Both the position numbers and the translations under genes were made by a program. DNA of 6,683 nucleotides from JAJTZA01 sp041749815 (GTDB lineage: Bacteria; Verrucomicrobiota; Verrucomicrobiia; Chthoniobacterales; Terrimicrobiaceae): contig JBGTAR010000310.1 in NCBI GenBank assembly GCA_041749815.1, positions 1-6,683 of the forward strand, given 5' to 3'. Numbering within the stretch: position 1 is the first letter of the stretch; each line of letters opens with the position of its first letter. Below are positions 5,708 to 6,683 of this stretch, piece after piece. The notes under the pieces are model-generated. The model saw only the letters and a program-made list of their open reading frames with translations. It did no database searches and was not told the DNA's origin.

Positions 5708-6373
5708 ATGAAGACTTACCGCACCGTCACGATAGCGATTCTTGCAACTTTAATCACTGCAGGGGCAGACGAAAGTGATGAACGGATGCCAGAGATCGTT
5801 GCGAACGCTGAAACCAAGGTTGAAGTATTGATGGACTACATCAAATCCAATGGGGAGTGCTTCCCAGACCCTGATACCAAGGTGCGGTTCATAGAAGGGC
5901 GCGTGATCATGGCTGATTTCAAACTCTATGAGAATCGCAAGCCCCGGATTTCAGAGGGCTTGGTCGCCTTCGAACTGGGTGGCAAGTGGGGGGCCTGTGA
6001 TAAGAGCGGCAAAGTGATCCTGCCTGCCAGGTTTGATTCTGGATTTGAGTTTCACGAAGGGTTGGCTGGAGTCAACAAGGGCGAAAAACACGGATTCATT
6101 GACAAGGACGGCGAGTGGGTGATCGAACCAAGATTCGACACGGATTATCCATGGGATTTCATTGGCGAAGTCGGTGCTGTCTCTGTTGACGGAAAAGGGG
6201 CCGTCATCGACAAAAAAGGCAGATACGTATGGAAGCCTGAGTTGATTCGATCCGAGAATCTTGGTGGTGGGATTTTTATTCAGACAGCTGATGGCAGGGA
6301 GGGGTTCTTAGACGACGCTGGCAAGCTACTACCGAACCGAAAGCCCAATCGGCGCTACTACAAGGGAAAATAA
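5708..6373 (+). CDS. Exported WG-repeat protein
   Basis: A 221-residue protein built from WG (KWG-type) repeats, beta-rich units found in secreted or surface proteins and thought to mediate binding; the substrate is unknown. Residues 5-19 (RTVTIAILATLITAG) form a short hydrophobic N-terminal signal. Repeat 1 (about 82-110) has SEGLVAF, GGKWGACDKSGKVILP and ARFD. Repeat 2 (about 116-144) has HEGLAGV, KHGFIDKDGEWVIEP and RFD. Repeat 3 (about 155-177) has GKGAVIDKKGRYVWKP. A degenerate fourth (190-209) has GREGFLDDAGKLLP. A charged segment (22-80) precedes them and a basic tail RKPNRRYYKGK closes the protein. A GGGGA at 5690-5694 lies 13 bases upstream of the ATG, a rather long spacing. It follows the hairpin cluster and is likely separate from the PEP-CTERM gene. 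Confidence 0.85.
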   Translation: MKTYRTVTIAILATLITAGADESDERMPEIVANAETKVEVLMDYIKSNGECFPDPDTKVRFIEGRVIMADFKLYENRKPRISEGLVAFELGGKWGACDKSGKVILPARFDSGFEFHEGLAGVNKGEKHGFIDKDGEWVIEPRFDTDYPWDFIGEVGAVSVDGKGAVIDKKGRYVWKPELIRSENLGGGIFIQTADGREGFLDDAGKLLPNRKPNRRYYKGK

Positions 6374-6570
6374 TAACCACAAGAAGTTCAGCAAGTCGCC
6401 ATCCCCAATCCCTGACCGCGCTGTGTCTCAGATCGCTTCCCACGATTCCGAGCTACTACGCGGCCCGCACACCGCAAACCCAATAAGACGAGATCGCTTG
6501 CGATGGGCGGTTCACGAAAATGGATTTCATTTTCCAGTGATGTGCAGTCCAGACGAACCACTCCAATACA
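6374..6570. other. Intergenic DNA after the WG-repeat gene
   Basis: No gene is recognised. AGATCGCTT occurs twice (6430-6438 and 6491-6499) and ATCGC-TT-GCGAT forms a small hairpin at 6493-6504. These are short enough to be chance. Confidence 0.35.
6512..6540. terminator. A/T-rich hairpin between the WG-repeat gene and the right-edge frame
   Basis: GAAAATG (6516-6522) and CATTTTC (6528-6534) are perfect 7-bp arms around a 5-base loop. TCAC (6512-6515) and GTGA (6537-6540) extend the stem across a 2-base bulge. It may end the WG-repeat transcript or act as a regulatory site for the frame at 6571. There is no U-tract after the full stem, so the terminator role is only a guess. Confidence 0.3.
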
Positions 6571-6683
6571 ATGAAGACAATTGATCCAGAGCTGCTGCAC
6601 TCCGGTCCAATGATCACCGAAGTGCGTCGCGCCAAGACCGCAACCCAAAATAATCTGTGGCGTAGCGAGTCTCCCGAGAAGGA
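6571..6683 (+). CDS. Possible start of a small protein gene (runs off right edge)
   Basis: ATG at 6571 opens a frame without a stop to the window end (37 full codons). It begins MKTIDPELLHSGPMITEVRR, then AKTATQNNLWRSESPEK. The first half, with PMITEVRRAK, has the feel of short antitoxin-like or unknown proteins that start with a 'P-I-x-E-V-R-R' helix, but this is an impression and not an identification. The preceding ACTCCAATACA has no Shine-Dalgarno. The frame may be chance. Confidence 0.3.
   Translation, partial: MKTIDPELLHSGPMITEVRRAKTATQNNLWRSESPEK

Noticed and set aside
5524..5778. 84-codon plus-strand frame over the hairpin cluster
   Set aside because: It overlaps both neighbouring genes in other frames and its sequence follows the inverted repeats; no protein features.
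6388..6648. 86-codon minus-strand frame
   Set aside because: No recognisable motifs and it overlaps the hairpin and the plus-strand start at 6571; likely chance.
1..6683. tRNA, rRNA, CRISPR or complete insertion sequence
   Set aside because: No cloverleaf, rRNA segment, regularly spaced repeats or transposase was seen on either strand by eye.

Overview
The window looks like the chromosome of a Verrucomicrobia-type bacterium. The clues are a PEP-CTERM exported protein, a FabV-type enoyl-ACP reductase next to lgt, a secreted cyclophilin with a long appended C-terminal region, and AC-rich leaders with little or no Shine-Dalgarno sequence. The phylum call is an inference from gene content and style, not from a marker gene.

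Layout. (1) Positions 1-1143, minus strand: a probably secreted cyclophilin-type peptidyl-prolyl isomerase whose 3' end runs off the left edge. It has no conventional start codon. (2) 1144-1645: non-coding DNA with an imperfect inverted element built from CTCYGCGY octamers around a perfect 16-bp palindrome. (3) 1646-3780, minus strand: fabV followed 17 bp later by lgt, a tight envelope-lipid pair in one transcription direction. (4) 3781-4675: a region that looks empty but carries, on the plus strand, the decayed C-terminal part of an integron integrase (IntI). The IntI-specific insert and the C-terminal tyrosine box can be read, but the HxxR arginine is changed and a 76-bp frameshifting insertion sits inside that box. 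A candidate promoter with an inverted repeat around its -10, and a structured leader, follow. (5) 4676-5539, plus strand: a PEP-CTERM protein. (6) 5540-5707: a dense cluster of competing hairpins. (7) 5708-6373, plus strand: an exported WG-repeat protein. (8) 6374-6683: mostly unrecognised sequence with one hairpin, ending in a possible new gene start at 6571.

How the genes relate. FabV completes each fatty-acid elongation cycle. Lgt moves a diacylglyceryl group from phosphatidylglycerol to prolipoproteins. Cyclophilin, PEP-CTERM and WG-repeat proteins all carry export signals, so the window is dominated by envelope and exported functions. The integrase remnant is the clearest unexpected item. 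It indicates that a mobile-integron recombinase once stood between fabV and the PEP-CTERM gene. I see no convincing attC array, tRNA, rRNA or CRISPR.
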